In this document: positions 1 through 9,325 of the stretch, piece by piece
Layout: the number at the start of each line of letters is the position of its first letter
Numbering within the stretch: the stretch's first letter is position 1
From: Bacteroidota bacterium
Lineage (GTDB): Bacteria > Bacteroidota > Bacteroidia > Sphingobacteriales > Sphingobacteriaceae
DNA: 64,000 nucleotides
Direction of reading: 5' to 3'
Assembly: GCA_013286325.1 (NCBI GenBank)
Contig: JABDFZ010000001.1
Location: forward strand, 37,429-101,428
Program-made: the position numbers and the translations under genes
The notes under the pieces: model-generated
Databases searched by the model: none
What the model was told of the DNA's origin: nothing
Seen by the model: the letters and a program-made list of their open reading frames with translations, nothing else

Positions 1-730
1 AGATAAATCCATGTTTTTCAAATATATCAACTATAGTTTGGGGTATCTTGTTTTTGTATTTAACCACCGCGTCTTCTCTGGTGCATTTACATACCCACTG
101 CCAGTAATCGGAATAAGTTGTATTTATGTCAATCGTCATCCCAAAGCTGTGCATGCTATGTCTGTTGGTGCCATTAATGTTGCGCCAGGCAAATGTTCCG
201 CCTATGTTAGTGATGTATTTTTTAAATTCAGGATGGTCATCAAGTTCGTCTGATATTTGTTTAAGCTTTTTATCGATACCATTAACCTTGGTAACGGTAA
301 TCTTTTGGTTTACTAACTTAGGGCACCAGGTTATCTCTGTAAGGTTCTTTCTCACTTCTTTTGCTGACGATCCATACATTTTTAAAAAGAAAGCCTCATT
401 CCTGATCCTTCCCGGGTCATAATTAATTGCAGGTGGAGATTTTAATGCACCTGTAGCATATTTCTGGTTAAACATATCTTTTAAATCAGGCTTCTCCAGC
501 AACAGTTTTGGGGATTTGTTTTTTATACCATCATCCCAAAGCAGCTTGCTGCCATCCTTTAAAATGATGTGATTATTTGAGTAACCTCTGATAAAACCTG
601 GATAACTATTTATAAGTTTTTGAGCTGATTGAGGGATCGTATCAATCGGCTTTATAGGTAGCATTTTTTTAAAACTATAATCAGGACCGAGAATTGTAAA
701 ACTTAACAAGGCAATTAGCGTAATTCTCAT
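1..730 (-). CDS. M15 family (Peptidase_M15_4-like) D-Ala-D-Ala carboxypeptidase-type protein, 3' end cut by window edge
   Basis: I translated the minus strand from the ATG at 728-730. It stays open for 243 codons to base 1, so the C-terminus lies outside the window and the ORF track omits it. The N-terminus (MRITLIALLSFTILG) is a probable export signal. Around residues 190-210 it reads GGTFAWRNINGTNRHSMHSF followed by GMTIDIN. The zinc-ligand pattern H-x6-D within RHSMHSFGMTID is the hallmark of the M15 peptidases that trim peptidoglycan stem peptides. Family assignment rests on this motif and its spacing. The predicted role is periplasmic cell-wall peptide hydrolysis; the exact substrate is unknown. 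The plus-strand ORFs at 11-253 and 126-422 are shadows of this gene. Confidence 0.85.
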   Translation of the reverse strand, partial: MRITLIALLSFTILGPDYSFKKMLPIKPIDTIPQSAQKLINSYPGFIRGYSNNHIILKDGSKLLWDDGIKNKSPKLLLEKPDLKDMFNQKYATGALKSPPAINYDPGRIRNEAFFLKMYGSSAKEVRKNLTEITWCPKLVNQKITVTKVNGIDKKLKQISDELDDHPEFKKYITNIGGTFAWRNINGTNRHSMHSFGMTIDINTTYSDYWQWVCKCTREDAVVKYKNKIPQTIVDIFEKHGFI

Positions 731-749
731 CCTGGCTCTATTAGGTTAT

Positions 750-860
750 TTACTGAAGGATAAATTTATAGATTATTATTGCAAGCACAATAAGTACGTC
801 TTTTATGAATGTATATTGTTTGCGCAACATTTTCTGGCCATGATCGGTGTTGTTCAGCAT
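750..860 (-). CDS. Possible 36-residue single-pass membrane protein
   Basis: This is an ATG-started ORF (MLNNTDHGQKMLRKQYTFIK...) ending TAA 19 nt before the M15 gene start on the same strand. It has a basic N-terminal half and a hydrophobic segment DVLIVLAIIIYKFIL, giving the layout of a small membrane protein. It is below the ORF-track cutoff. No ribosome-binding site is clear and I recognise no family. It may be real or a chance ORF in the leader of the M15 gene. Confidence 0.3.
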   Translation of the reverse strand: MLNNTDHGQKMLRKQYTFIKDVLIVLAIIIYKFILQ

Positions 861-976
861 TGATGGCGAACTGTATGTTTTTTGTAATTTAATTGAAGAA
901 TCCGTCTGTTTGGTTGAAATTTTTCGCTTAATGGTAATGTTAATTATATTTTTATAATTCTATAAATCCTATATAA

Positions 977-2752
977 ATGACCACTATAAAAAACAAAACC
1001 TTATACACTTTAGTTATAAGTGCCTTTGCTTTACAACCAATTATGGTTAAGGCGCAAACCGATAGTAAGGCCTGGGTAGCAAAATCAAATAGCTACACCA
1101 AAATTTTGATCGACCTTGACGAAAAATACTCACCAGAGTTCGGTTCATCTCAGGGATTGGCTTATTACGACACTTTGATCGGGGTTCCTACCCTTGCCAA
1201 TGAGCGGGCACAGCGTAAGGAACGGGAAGATGCCGTAGCGCAATTTAAGGCTGCCAAACAAAGAGAAACTGATATAAAAATAAAACAGGATCTGGATATC
1301 TTGATCAACCAGACGGAATTGGGTTTCCGGAACCAGGATTTTAACAACAACAAAGAAGTTTCATTTTTAAATGCAACTGCCAGTGTTTTTGGTGGAATAC
1401 AAACCCTGCTTGATGACCAAACCCCTGCCGAACGCCGGCCAGCTGCCGTTATCCGTTTAAGTAAGTATGCCGGATTGCAAAAGGGATATGCATCGCTTAC
1501 TGCCATTTATAAAGAACGTACTGAGCAACAATTGAAAAAAACCGGGATGATCTTCCCGTCAAAACAGGCAATGGAGGTTGATCTTTCCCGTAATGCCAGT
1601 ATGGTCAGCGGTATTGAGGAGTTATTTAAAAAATATAATATAAGCGGGTGGGAAAAAACTTATGCAGCCATTAAAAAACAATTGGAAGATTATGATGCAT
1701 GGGTTAAAGCTACTGTTTTGCCGAAAGCGCGTACAGATTTCCGCCTGCCTGCCGAAGAATATAAGCTGGCTTTAGAGGGTTATGGTATAGACATCCCTCC
1801 TGCTGACCTGGCTAAGATAGCACATGCCGCGTTTACCGATATCCAAAATCAGATGAAGCCTTTGGCTGAGGAGATTGCCAAAAAGAATAACCTGCCATCG
1901 AGCGATTATCGTGAAGTAATTAAGCTCCTGAAGAAAAAACAGGTTATAGGCGATTCTATTATGCCGCTTTATAAAGGGCATTTGGCCGATATTGAAGACA
2001 TCATCAGGAAACAGCATTTGGTAACCTTGCCAAACCGCCCGGCAATTATCAGGCTGGCAAGTGAAGCCGAAACCGTGCAGGTGCCTGCCCCACACATGGT
2101 ACCGCCTCCATTTTTAAATAATACCGGTGAGCGCGGTGTTTTTGTATTACCATTGAATATGCCAACTGCTCCTGGCGAAAAAGTTGACAAATACGACGAT
2201 TTTACTTACGATGCTGCGTCATGGACAATCATAGCTCACGAAGCACGCCCTGGTCACGAGCTACAGTTTGACAAAATGGTTGAAGAAGGTGTTTCCCAGG
2301 CACGCGCACTTTATGCTTTTAATTCAACTAATGTAGAAGGCTGGGGATTATATTCTGAATATATATCGCTTCCGTATTTTCCGGTTGAAGGCAAGTTGGT
2401 TTCATTAGATTATCGTTTATTGCGTGCTGCCCGGGCATTTTTAGACCCTGAATTACAAGCAGGAAAAGTAACCCAGGAGCAAGTGCTAAACCTGCTGATG
2501 ACGGATGTTGTACTATCGCATGCTATGGCAAAACAAGAAGTAGAGCGTTACAGCCTAAATTCTCCCGGTCAGGCAAACAGCTATTTTTATGGATTTACAA
2601 AAATGATAGCCTTGCGTAAAGATACTGAGAAAGCATTAGGCGATAAATTTAACCAACAGGCCTTTCATGATTTTATACTGTCGCAGGGAATATTACCACC
2701 GGCATTGATAAGAGAAGCGGTTATGACTAATTTTGTAGGAGGCGCAAAATAA
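977..2752 (+). CDS. Exported DUF885 family protein (putative metallopeptidase-like)
   Basis: The 591-residue product starts with a Sec signal (TLYTLVISAFALQPIMVKAQ) and has a long helical body. The C-terminal half carries HEARPGHELQ, the HEAxPGHxxQ signature of DUF885 proteins, followed by EGWGLYSEY, which also fits the family. The H-E-x-x-x-H spacing and the downstream E resemble a zinc-peptidase active site, and DUF885 is usually treated as a metallohydrolase of unknown substrate. The full family length is present. It is probably periplasmic. The AraC-type gene begins 21 nt downstream on the same strand, so the two may be cotranscribed. No specific substrate can be read from the sequence. 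Confidence 0.88.
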   Translation: MTTIKNKTLYTLVISAFALQPIMVKAQTDSKAWVAKSNSYTKILIDLDEKYSPEFGSSQGLAYYDTLIGVPTLANERAQRKEREDAVAQFKAAKQRETDIKIKQDLDILINQTELGFRNQDFNNNKEVSFLNATASVFGGIQTLLDDQTPAERRPAAVIRLSKYAGLQKGYASLTAIYKERTEQQLKKTGMIFPSKQAMEVDLSRNASMVSGIEELFKKYNISGWEKTYAAIKKQLEDYDAWVKATVLPKARTDFRLPAEEYKLALEGYGIDIPPADLAKIAHAAFTDIQNQMKPLAEEIAKKNNLPSSDYREVIKLLKKKQVIGDSIMPLYKGHLADIEDIIRKQHLVTLPNRPAIIRLASEAETVQVPAPHMVPPPFLNNTGERGVFVLPLNMPTAPGEKVDKYDDFTYDAASWTIIAHEARPGHELQFDKMVEEGVSQARALYAFNSTNVEGWGLYSEYISLPYFPVEGKLVSLDYRLLRAARAFLDPELQAGKVTQEQVLNLLMTDVVLSHAMAKQEVERYSLNSPGQANSYFYGFTKMIALRKDTEKALGDKFNQQAFHDFILSQGILPPALIREAVMTNFVGGAK

Positions 2753-2773
2753 GTCGCCCCGTTTTATGTAAGA

Positions 2774-3547
2774 ATGAAAATTGAACACTATTCTCCATCT
2801 GGCAGTTTAAAACCATACATCAAAACTTTCATGATAATTGAAAGCGAACACGGTGTGGAGAACCGGCTCTTGCCAGATACTTCGGTTGCCCTGGCTTTCC
2901 GACTTAGTGGAGATATGACATATACAGCAGAGGGTAATACCTATAATTTACCCTCTGCTGTAATTACCGGGCTCCGGAAATCACCCCGTATGGTGCGTTA
3001 TTCTGCCCAAACATCAAACCTAATCGTTCTATTTAAGGAGGGTGGCGCTGCTGCATTTTTCAAAGAACCTATTCATGAGTTGTTTGGTAAAAGTATTAGT
3101 CTTGATGAACTTATTCCCCGTAACAAGCTCAATCAAATTGAAGAGCAGCTAAACGAAGCAAACAATAATTATAAAAGGATACAAAAAGCAGAAGACTTCT
3201 TTCTTTCACTTCTGCGGAATCAAAAGGAAGACAAGTTGGTTGATCACGCCATCCAAAAAATAAATATGGCTAATGGCAATATCAGCATTAAAAACCTGGC
3301 AAATATTTTGTCGTTAAGCCAGGATCCCTTTGAGAAAAGATTCAGGCGCATGGTTGGAATTTCACCAAAGAAATTTTCGTCTATTGTGAGGCTAAAAAAT
3401 CTGATCAAAAACTATTCGCCAACAGAAAACCTCACCAGCATTGCCCATACTGCCGGCTATTTCGATCAGGCTCATTTTATTAAAGATTTTGAATCCTTCA
3501 CAGGTCAGCCGCCATTGCAATTTTTCAAAACCTCCTCCTGGTGGTAA
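2774..3547 (+). CDS. AraC family transcriptional regulator with DUF6597-like N-terminal domain
   Basis: The 257-residue protein has two parts. Residues 1-115 (MKIEHYSPSGSLKPYIKTF...) resemble the cupin-like sensory half often labelled DUF6597 in Bacteroidota AraC proteins. The C-terminal third holds two helix-turn-helix motifs: ISIKNLANILSLSQDPFEKRF, then TSIAHTAGYFDQAHFIKDFE followed by FTGQPPLQFF. The second is the classic AraC HTH2 with the G-F/Y-x-D-x-x-H-F core. It is cytoplasmic and binds DNA. It follows the DUF885 gene by 21 nt and precedes an ABM-domain gene by 67 nt, either of which could be a target. The ligand is unknown. Confidence 0.88.
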   Translation: MKIEHYSPSGSLKPYIKTFMIIESEHGVENRLLPDTSVALAFRLSGDMTYTAEGNTYNLPSAVITGLRKSPRMVRYSAQTSNLIVLFKEGGAAAFFKEPIHELFGKSISLDELIPRNKLNQIEEQLNEANNNYKRIQKAEDFFLSLLRNQKEDKLVDHAIQKINMANGNISIKNLANILSLSQDPFEKRFRRMVGISPKKFSSIVRLKNLIKNYSPTENLTSIAHTAGYFDQAHFIKDFESFTGQPPLQFFKTSSWW

Positions 3548-3614
3548 ATCAGTGATTTTTTACAATTAATGCCCTTGTCTTGCGGGTAATTTTGTTTTCA
3601 TCAAAAAAATAGAG

Positions 3615-4049
3615 ATGAAAATAATTAACCAAACAAGTATGCTGTTCCTGTTTTTTATAATTAGCTGCACAGCAGCTTTTGCCCAAAATCCAGACAAGCA
3701 GACCGGAATTAAATTATCAAACAAAAAATCAACCATGGAAGTAGTATTTATCGACAGATTTGTTGTATCTGACGCCGCAAAGCCCGAATTTTTAGAAAGA
3801 TTAGCCATCAACCGCAATTTCATCAAACACATACCCGGCTTTGTTGAGGACAATTGCTACGAAGAAATAGGTACGGCTGGCGAACGCCGTTACGTTACTG
3901 TAGCTGTTTGGAAAGATGAAGAAGCCTTTAAAAATGCGAGAGAAGCTGTGATTGAAGAGTATAAGCGCCAGGGTTTTGATCCCGCAGCATTCTTTAAAAA
4001 ATTAAATCTTAACCCCGACCGCGGTATGTATAAAGTATTTCAGGAGTAA
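3615..4049 (+). CDS. Exported antibiotic biosynthesis monooxygenase (ABM) domain protein
   Basis: The 144-residue product begins with an export signal, MLFLFFIISCTAAFAQ. This could be cut as type I (AFA|Q) or lipidated, because IISC fits a lipobox. The remainder (MEVVFIDRFVVSDAAKPEFL... KHIPGFVEDNCYE... YVTVAVWKDEEAFKNAREAV) has the ferredoxin-like alpha+beta pattern of ABM/heme-degrading-monooxygenase-like domains. No heme-binding residue can be assigned with confidence, so enzymatic activity is unproven. An internal Met at about residue 41 could be a cytoplasmic start, but the signal sequence looks genuine. A terminator hairpin follows 13 nt downstream. Confidence 0.75.
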   Translation: MKIINQTSMLFLFFIISCTAAFAQNPDKQTGIKLSNKKSTMEVVFIDRFVVSDAAKPEFLERLAINRNFIKHIPGFVEDNCYEEIGTAGERRYVTVAVWKDEEAFKNAREAVIEEYKRQGFDPAAFFKKLNLNPDRGMYKVFQE

Positions 4050-4061
4050 TATTAAGCTGAA

Positions 4062-4103
4062 GGATCAAGAGTCAAAATTTCCCCCGGCTCTTGATTCTTT
4101 TTT
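4062..4103. terminator. Rho-independent terminator, convergent genes
   Basis: GGATCAAGAG and CTCTTGATTC pair across a 16-nt loop and are followed by TTTTTT. It lies 13 nt past the ABM stop codon, before the convergent icmF. The stem words (ATCAAGAG, CTCTTGATTC) belong to the same word family as the inverted repeat at 60085-60168. Confidence 0.7.
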
Positions 4104-4154
4104 CCTTAGGTCTTTTCACCTAATCTCTAACCCCCAGCCCCTAATCACTAAAAC

Positions 4155-7100
4155 CTACATATTCCTTCTGTACTGACCACCTACTTCGTACAAAGCATGC
4201 GAGATCTGCCCCAACGAACAATACTTACAGGCTTCCATCAGGCTTTCAAAAATATTTTCGCCAGCTATGGCTTTATGTTGCAGATCTTTTAACAGTTTGG
4301 GAATGATAGCTTCATTCCGGTGCTGAAACTCGTGCAACGCTTTTATCTGGTATTGTTTCTCTTCTTCTGTTGCACGGATAACCTCAGATGGCACAATAGT
4401 GGGTGAACCCTTTTTATTAAGGAATGTATTTACACCAATGATAGGATATTCGCCGGTGTGCTTAAGAGTTTCATAGTAAAGTGATTCTTCCTGAATCTTG
4501 CTGCGCTGATACATCGTTTCCATTGCTCCCAATACCCCACCACGATCATTTATGGCTTTAAATTCAGCTAATACAGCTTCTTCAACAAGGTCAGTCAGTT
4601 CTTCAATAATAAACGCGCCTTGTATAGGGTTTTCATTTTTTGCCAGGCCAAGCTCGCGGTTAATAATGAGCTGTATAGCCATTGCTCTGCGTACAGATTC
4701 CTCCGTCGGGGTGGTTATGGCCTCATCATAAGCGTTGGTATGCAGTGAATTACAATTATCGTAAATAGCATATAAAGCCTGTAAGGTAGTGCGGATATCG
4801 TTAAAATCAATTTCCTGTGCGTGAAGGGAACGACCACTTGTTTGGATATGATATTTCAGCTTTTGCGAACGGTCGTTACCCTTATATTTATTTTTAATGG
4901 CTTTTGCCCAAATGCGCCTTGCAACGCGGCCAATCACCGAATATTCCGGATCGATGCCGTTGCTGAAAAAGAACGACAGGTTTGGCGCAAAATCATCAAT
5001 ATGCATGCCCCTGCTCAGGTAATACTCTACATAAGTAAAACCATTTGATAAGGTAAATGCCAACTGTGTAACAGGGTTAGCACCTGCTTCTGCAATGTGA
5101 TACCCGGAGATAGAAACCGAATAAAAGTTCCTTACTTTTTCGTTAATAAAGTACTGCTGGATATCGCCCATCATCCGCAGGGCAAACTCAGTTGAAAAGA
5201 TACAGGTATTTTGCGCCTGGTCTTCTTTTAATATATCCGCCTGTACCGTACCACGCACTGTGGCGATAGCATAGGCCTTTATTTTTGCATAGACATCAGC
5301 AGGAAGGATTTGATCGCCTGTAAGACCGAGAATAGATAATCCTAATCCGTCATTTCCTTTAGGTAGTCCTCCTGCGTATTCCGGTCTTTTTAAATTTTTG
5401 TCATCATAAAGCTCTTTGAACTTTGCTTCAACCAGCTGTTCCAGTTTATGCTCTTTAATATACTTTTCGCACTGCTGATCAATGGCCGCATTCATAAAAA
5501 AGCCAAGCAACATGGGTGCAGGGCCATTAATGGTCATGGATACAGATGTCGACGGGCTACACAAATCGAACCCTGAGTATAGCTTTTTAGCATCATCCAG
5601 GGTGGCAATGCTCACACCGGAGTTGCCTATCTTGCCGTAAATATCTGGCCTAACATGCGGATCCTCTCCATAAAGCGTAACTGAATCAAATGCAGTGGAT
5701 AAGCGATGAGCAGGTTGGCCAAGCGATACATAATGGAACCGCTTGTTAGTCCTTTCGGGGCCACCTTCACCGGCAAACATCCTCGTTGGGTCTTCACCAT
5801 CCCGTTTTAGCGGGAATACACCTGCAGCATACGGAAACTCACCCGGCAGGTTTTCGGTAAGTAACCAGCGTAAAATATCGCCCCAGGCCTCATACTTAGG
5901 CAGGGAAATTTTAGGAATTTGTAATTGGGATAATGAAGTATAATAAAGCGGTTGTTTGATCTCTTTATCTCTTACCTTATAAATAAAGTTTTCGGCTTTA
6001 TATTTTGCAACCGTTTCCGGCCATTCCCTTAACAGACGTTTGCAGTCGCCATGCAATTGCTCTTCAAGATGGGTTTTTATATCCCGTAGAGACGCAATAC
6101 TTTGCGTCTCTAATTGGCTAGCTTGTCCTTGGGGAGGTGTAATACTTTGCGTCTCTATGTATAATTTCATTACACCATCTAACTGAAACAACTGTTGCGC
6201 AATTTTACACTGTTCATTCACCCATTCTTTATAAGCGTGGCTGCTTTCAGCAATTTCGGCAAGGTAACGGTTCCTGTCTGGCGGTATAATATAGATCTTT
6301 TCCGATTCACCTTCATGTTCAACAACTGCATGTGTACCTATCAGGTCGACGCCTGTTTTGGTCTTAATGGCTTTCATCAATGCAGTGAACAGGGTGTTCA
6401 TTCCCGGATCATTAAACTGCGAAGCCATAGTGCCATAAACCGGGATCTCACTATCCTTGGCGTTAAACAGCATGTGGTTGCGTTTGTATTGCTTGCGCAC
6501 ATCGCGGATGGCATCCAACGCTCCGCGTTTATCGAATTTATTTAGAGCTACAAGATCGGCAAAATCGAGCATGTCAATTTTTTCAAGCTGGGTAGCTGCG
6601 CCGAACTCTGGTGTCATCACATAAAGCGACAGATCGCAATAGTCGGTTATCATTGTGTCCGACTGACCGATACCCGATGTTTCAACTATGATCAGATCAT
6701 ATCCAGCAGCTTTGCAAATGTCAATTGATTCCTGTACATGTTTGGACAATGCCAGGTTTGCTTGTCTTGTAGCCAGTGAACGCATATAAACCCGCGGGCT
6801 ATTAATGGCATTCATCCTAATCCTGTCGCCAAGCAGCGCGCCGCCGGTTTTCCGTTTGGATGGATCGACTGAAATAATGGCCATGGTTTTATCAGTCTCC
6901 ATTAAAAACCGGCGTACTATCTCATCAACTAATGATGATTTACCCGAACCACCCGTACCCGTGATACCCAAAACAGGTGTAGTGCCGGTATTGATAATTT
7001 TATGCACCTCGCTTAAAAAAGCGTCGGCCTCTTTTGGATAATTCTCAACAATGCTTATTGCGGTAGCAATTGATTTTATATCTTTCTCGGGCAGGTGTTT

Positions 7101-7565
7101 AAGTTCCCCGTTAAGTTTTATTTTGTTCTGAAAATCGCACTTTATCAGCATGTCATTAATCATGCCTTGCAGGCCCATTGTACGGCCATCATCAGGAGAG
7201 TAGATCTTTGTGATGCCATAAGCCTGCAACTCTGCAATCTCATCAGGCAAAAACACACCACCGCCGCCGCCGAATATTTTAATGTGCCCTGCCCCGCGCT
7301 CCTTTAACAGATCGTACATGTATTTAAAATACTCTACGTGGCCGCCCTGGTAGCTGGTTAAGGCAATGCCTTGTACATCTTCCTGTATGGCACAATTTAC
7401 CACCTCATCAACCGAGCGGTTATGACCCAAATGAATTACTTCCGCACCCGATGATTGCAGGATACGGCGCATAATATTAATGGTGGCATCATGCCCGTCG
7501 AATAACGAGGCAGCAGTTACAAAACGGATCTTGTACCTGGATTTGTAGGGAGCAATGCTTTCCAT
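4155..7565 (-). CDS. icmF: Fused isobutyryl-CoA mutase IcmF (B12-dependent)
   Basis: The 1136-residue protein has the full IcmF order. Residues 1-140 form the cobalamin-binding domain, with DGHD at 23-26 (H25 is the expected lower Co ligand). About 190-410 is the MeaB-like P-loop GTPase chaperone, with Walker [10 protein letters not shown] (203-211), ETSGIG (295-300) and NKFD (342-345). A linker occupies about 410-540. About 550-1130 is the mutase barrel ([20 protein letters not shown], then LHTNAYDEA). The enzyme interconverts isobutyryl-CoA and n-butyryl-CoA with adenosylcobalamin, and the G domain supports cofactor loading. Family knowledge separates IcmF from methylmalonyl-CoA mutase by this fusion. 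The linker carries an in-frame repeat (see 6087-6160). The start follows a TAATTTTG element by 22 nt. Confidence 0.95.
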   Translation of the reverse strand: MESIAPYKSRYKIRFVTAASLFDGHDATINIMRRILQSSGAEVIHLGHNRSVDEVVNCAIQEDVQGIALTSYQGGHVEYFKYMYDLLKERGAGHIKIFGGGGGVFLPDEIAELQAYGITKIYSPDDGRTMGLQGMINDMLIKCDFQNKIKLNGELKHLPEKDIKSIATAISIVENYPKEADAFLSEVHKIINTGTTPVLGITGTGGSGKSSLVDEIVRRFLMETDKTMAIISVDPSKRKTGGALLGDRIRMNAINSPRVYMRSLATRQANLALSKHVQESIDICKAAGYDLIIVETSGIGQSDTMITDYCDLSLYVMTPEFGAATQLEKIDMLDFADLVALNKFDKRGALDAIRDVRKQYKRNHMLFNAKDSEIPVYGTMASQFNDPGMNTLFTALMKAIKTKTGVDLIGTHAVVEHEGESEKIYIIPPDRNRYLAEIAESSHAYKEWVNEQCKIAQQLFQLDGVMKLYIETQSITPPQGQASQLETQSIASLRDIKTHLEEQLHGDCKRLLREWPETVAKYKAENFIYKVRDKEIKQPLYYTSLSQLQIPKISLPKYEAWGDILRWLLTENLPGEFPYAAGVFPLKRDGEDPTRMFAGEGGPERTNKRFHYVSLGQPAHRLSTAFDSVTLYGEDPHVRPDIYGKIGNSGVSIATLDDAKKLYSGFDLCSPSTSVSMTINGPAPMLLGFFMNAAIDQQCEKYIKEHKLEQLVEAKFKELYDDKNLKRPEYAGGLPKGNDGLGLSILGLTGDQILPADVYAKIKAYAIATVRGTVQADILKEDQAQNTCIFSTEFALRMMGDIQQYFINEKVRNFYSVSISGYHIAEAGANPVTQLAFTLSNGFTYVEYYLSRGMHIDDFAPNLSFFFSNGIDPEYSVIGRVARRIWAKAIKNKYKGNDRSQKLKYHIQTSGRSLHAQEIDFNDIRTTLQALYAIYDNCNSLHTNAYDEAITTPTEESVRRAMAIQLIINRELGLAKNENPIQGAFIIEELTDLVEEAVLAEFKAINDRGGVLGAMETMYQRSKIQEESLYYETLKHTGEYPIIGVNTFLNKKGSPTIVPSEVIRATEEEKQYQIKALHEFQHRNEAIIPKLLKDLQHKAIAGENIFESLMEACKYCSLGQISHALYEVGGQYRRNM
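6087..6160. repeat. Palindromic repeat pair inside the icmF linker
   Basis: Bases 6087-6112 form a perfect inverted repeat: 11-nt arms TAGAGACGCAA / TTGCGTCTCTA around TACT. A second copy, whose right half TAATACTTTGCGTCTCTA is intact, ends at about 6156. Its left arm differs by four transitions (GGAGGTGTAA against AGAGACGCAA). The two copies put ETQSI into the protein twice (residues 471-475 and 486-490), in the linker between the GTPase and mutase domains. Confidence 0.85.
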
Positions 7566-7587
7566 GCAGGCTATAATTAGTAAAATG

Positions 7588-7595
7588 CAAAATTA
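7588..7595 (-). promoter_or_regulatory. icmF -7 promoter element (TAATTTTG)
   Basis: On the minus strand TAATTTTG matches the Bacteroidota TAnnTTTG -7 box, 22 nt before the icmF ATG. A TTG lies 15 nt further upstream, shorter than the usual 17-23 nt spacing, so only the -7 box is well supported. Confidence 0.45.
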
Positions 7596-7660
7596 ACATA
7601 AATAAAGCATCAAAAAACTATGCGTGCATAATAAATTAAAGAAATCGCCACATATAATCT

Positions 7661-7765
7661 TTGTTCATAGTCGATGCTTCATAGTTCATAGCCGCTGCAA
7701 TTGCTACTATTTACTATAAGCTTCTTCTAACCTATGAACCATCAACTATGATCTATTAACCATGA
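7661..7765. repeat. Short-word repeat, CATAGTTCATAG / AACTATGAACCAT family
   Basis: Words such as TTCATAG, CTATGAACCAT, CAACTATGATC and TTAACCATGAAC recur in both orientations between icmF and the VOC gene. The last word supplies the VOC gene's final codons and its stop (GTTCATGGTTAA). The same words appear at 26620-26715, 32518-32546 and 60888-60915. Confidence 0.7.
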
Positions 7766-8250
7766 ACTTCATTATAGGCCTTCTCCAAATCAGCAATAAT
7801 CATCTTGCTCATTTTCATCATAGCGCTCATCACCCGTTTAGATTTTTCCGGATCAGAATCATACATTAAGCGCTCAATTGCATTAGGCACAATCTGCCAC
7901 GATACGCCAAATTTATCTTTAAGCCAGCCGCATTGGCTTTTTTGGCCACCTTTTGAAAGTTCTTCCCAATAGTAGTCAACCTCGTCCTGTGTTTCGCATT
8001 TTACATAAAATGAAATAGACTCATTAAAAGTGAATGCAGGGCCGCCGTCAAGTATCATAAATTCAACGCCGTTAAGGAGAAAATTGGCAACCGTAATCTT
8101 GCTGTTGCCTCCAGCGTCAAGGCGCCTTACATTGCTGATCTTGCTATCTTTAAAAACCGAGGTGTAAAAGTTTACCCCTTCTTCAACATTACCATTGAAC
8201 CATAAAAATGGGGTAATGCGCTGTGCGGATGTTTCCATAGTAGTTGCCAT
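7756..8250 (-). CDS. VOC superfamily protein (PhnB-like / glyoxalase fold)
   Basis: QRITPFLWFNGNVEEGVNFY near the N-terminus, FMILDGG in the middle and GWLKDKFGVSWQIVP near the C-terminus are typical of the PhnB / 3-demethylubiquinone-methyltransferase-like VOC family in Bacteroidota. I chose the ATG at 8248-8250 (MATTMETS...) over the ORF-track start at 8274. The longer start is a TTG lying inside a consensus promoter (-7 box 8272-8279), so it would not be transcribed. This gives 164 residues. The protein is cytoplasmic. Its reaction is unknown because the family includes enzymes and binding proteins with diverse ligands. Its last codons come from a dispersed word repeat. Confidence 0.87.
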   Translation of the reverse strand: MATTMETSAQRITPFLWFNGNVEEGVNFYTSVFKDSKISNVRRLDAGGNSKITVANFLLNGVEFMILDGGPAFTFNESISFYVKCETQDEVDYYWEELSKGGQKSQCGWLKDKFGVSWQIVPNAIERLMYDSDPEKSKRVMSAMMKMSKMIIADLEKAYNEVHG

Positions 8251-8271
8251 AGCTTTATTTATTGGGTTAAC

Positions 8272-8302
8272 CAAAGGTAGCCGGTAAAATCACCCTTAAC
8301 AA
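8272..8302 (-). promoter_or_regulatory. Consensus Bacteroidota promoter for the VOC gene
   Basis: On the minus strand TTG (8300-8302), a 20-nt spacer and TACCTTTG (8272-8279) match TTG-N19/20-TAnnTTTG. The predicted leader to the ATG at 8250 is about 15-20 nt. It overlaps the ORF-track start codon, which decides the start. Confidence 0.75.
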
Positions 8303-8352
8303 TGGGATATAGAGCCAATTAAAGGTGGGTTTAATGACAACAAAATTCATCC

Positions 8353-8381
8353 TTGCAAAGTTTTTGAAACTTCACAAGGAC
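8353..8381. terminator. Hairpin downstream of the 8392-9201 gene
   Basis: CCTTG-CA-AAGTTT pairs with AAACTT-CA-CAAGG, 11 nt beyond the stop of the minus-strand gene. It lacks a clear U-tract, so it may be an imperfect terminator or a repeat hairpin. The hairpin at 31957-31989 has a similar design. Confidence 0.45.
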
Positions 8382-8391
8382 TAATGCGCAA

Positions 8392-9201
8392 TTATTGTTT
8401 ATCGTCAACGGGCATGGCATTCAGCAAAATATACTCCCTTTCTTTTCCATCAAATTTTAAGCCCTCGGCAGTTAATGTTATCGGGCGGGTAACTAAAAGT
8501 TCATCGCTAATCACTATTCCGTTTTTAAAAATTGTATAACCTATCCAGTGTGATGTACCAGGGGCCATGTCCATTTTTACACTCTTTCCGTCTTTTGTAG
8601 TTATAGATATTTGCTTGGCATCATAATCATAATAGCCTTCGCTGCTGCCTTCGCGTTTCAGCATAATGGTATGGTGGGCAGCATCTACCTGCATCACGGT
8701 TACTGTTTGTTCACCCGGACCGCCTAACTCCCATGGTTGCCCTATATTTATTTTCCAGCTGTCGCCTTCGTGTATTTTTGCGGGCAGCTTACCCCAAACC
8801 AGTTCGCTGTACATAAGGCCACTTGCGCTGCTGTTCATCATAGTTTGGTTATTGAAACTCACTTTTCCACTGGGCTCAACTGTAATGGTTGTATTTGTGG
8901 CAGGCCGGCCATCGTATACGTCCGTTTCGTTAAAAACAGGTTTTAAATAATCATCATCAAGAACCTTATAGGTGCTCGATCCGCTTACCCGTTGTACAAG
9001 GTCTTTAAAGTCATCGCCACTATAGGCAATAGCCCTCGAATAAATATTACCCAGCATTTCGCCCTTCTTGAAAACAGGTTTAATGAACCAATCGCTGCTG
9101 TTTTTATCGGCAGTTTGTTTTGATGAACTTTTTTGGGCGATAGCCGAATAAGTGCAAATTGATATTAATAAGGCAGGCAAATAAAAATGTTTGATACGCA
9201 T
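8392..9201 (-). CDS. Exported protein of unknown function
   Basis: I do not recognise this 269-residue protein. I start it at MRIKHFYLPALLISICTYSAIAQ, a clear signal peptide ending AIAQ. The ORF-track start eight codons upstream adds nothing signal-like. The mature part is rich in short beta-type segments (TTITVEPSGKVSFNNQT, HHTIMLKREGSSEGYYDYD, KSVKMDMAPGTSHWIGY), suggesting a beta-sandwich or lipocalin-like periplasmic protein. No catalytic motif is visible. It stands alone, with a downstream hairpin and a possible TATTTTTG box at 9248-9255. Confidence 0.7.
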   Translation of the reverse strand: MRIKHFYLPALLISICTYSAIAQKSSSKQTADKNSSDWFIKPVFKKGEMLGNIYSRAIAYSGDDFKDLVQRVSGSSTYKVLDDDYLKPVFNETDVYDGRPATNTTITVEPSGKVSFNNQTMMNSSASGLMYSELVWGKLPAKIHEGDSWKINIGQPWELGGPGEQTVTVMQVDAAHHTIMLKREGSSEGYYDYDAKQISITTKDGKSVKMDMAPGTSHWIGYTIFKNGIVISDELLVTRPITLTAEGLKFDGKEREYILLNAMPVDDKQ

Positions 9202-9325
9202 AGTTTTGATATTAAATAATACCAAACTTGCCGTTTTTAATGCCGCTCAAAAATAAAAATCAATTATTGGGGCGATATACTTAATTGTTGGGGTTGTTTT
9301 TTTAATATTATTATTGGGGAAATAC

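Noticed and set aside
11-422. Two plus-strand ORFs at the left edge
   Set aside because: They lie fully within the minus-strand M15 peptidase reading frame (1-730), which has the family motif and signal peptide; the plus ORFs show no motif.
4155-7565. Methylmalonyl-CoA mutase large subunit
   Set aside because: The B12 domain is N-terminal and a MeaB-like GTPase is fused before the mutase domain, which is the IcmF arrangement and not that of MutB.
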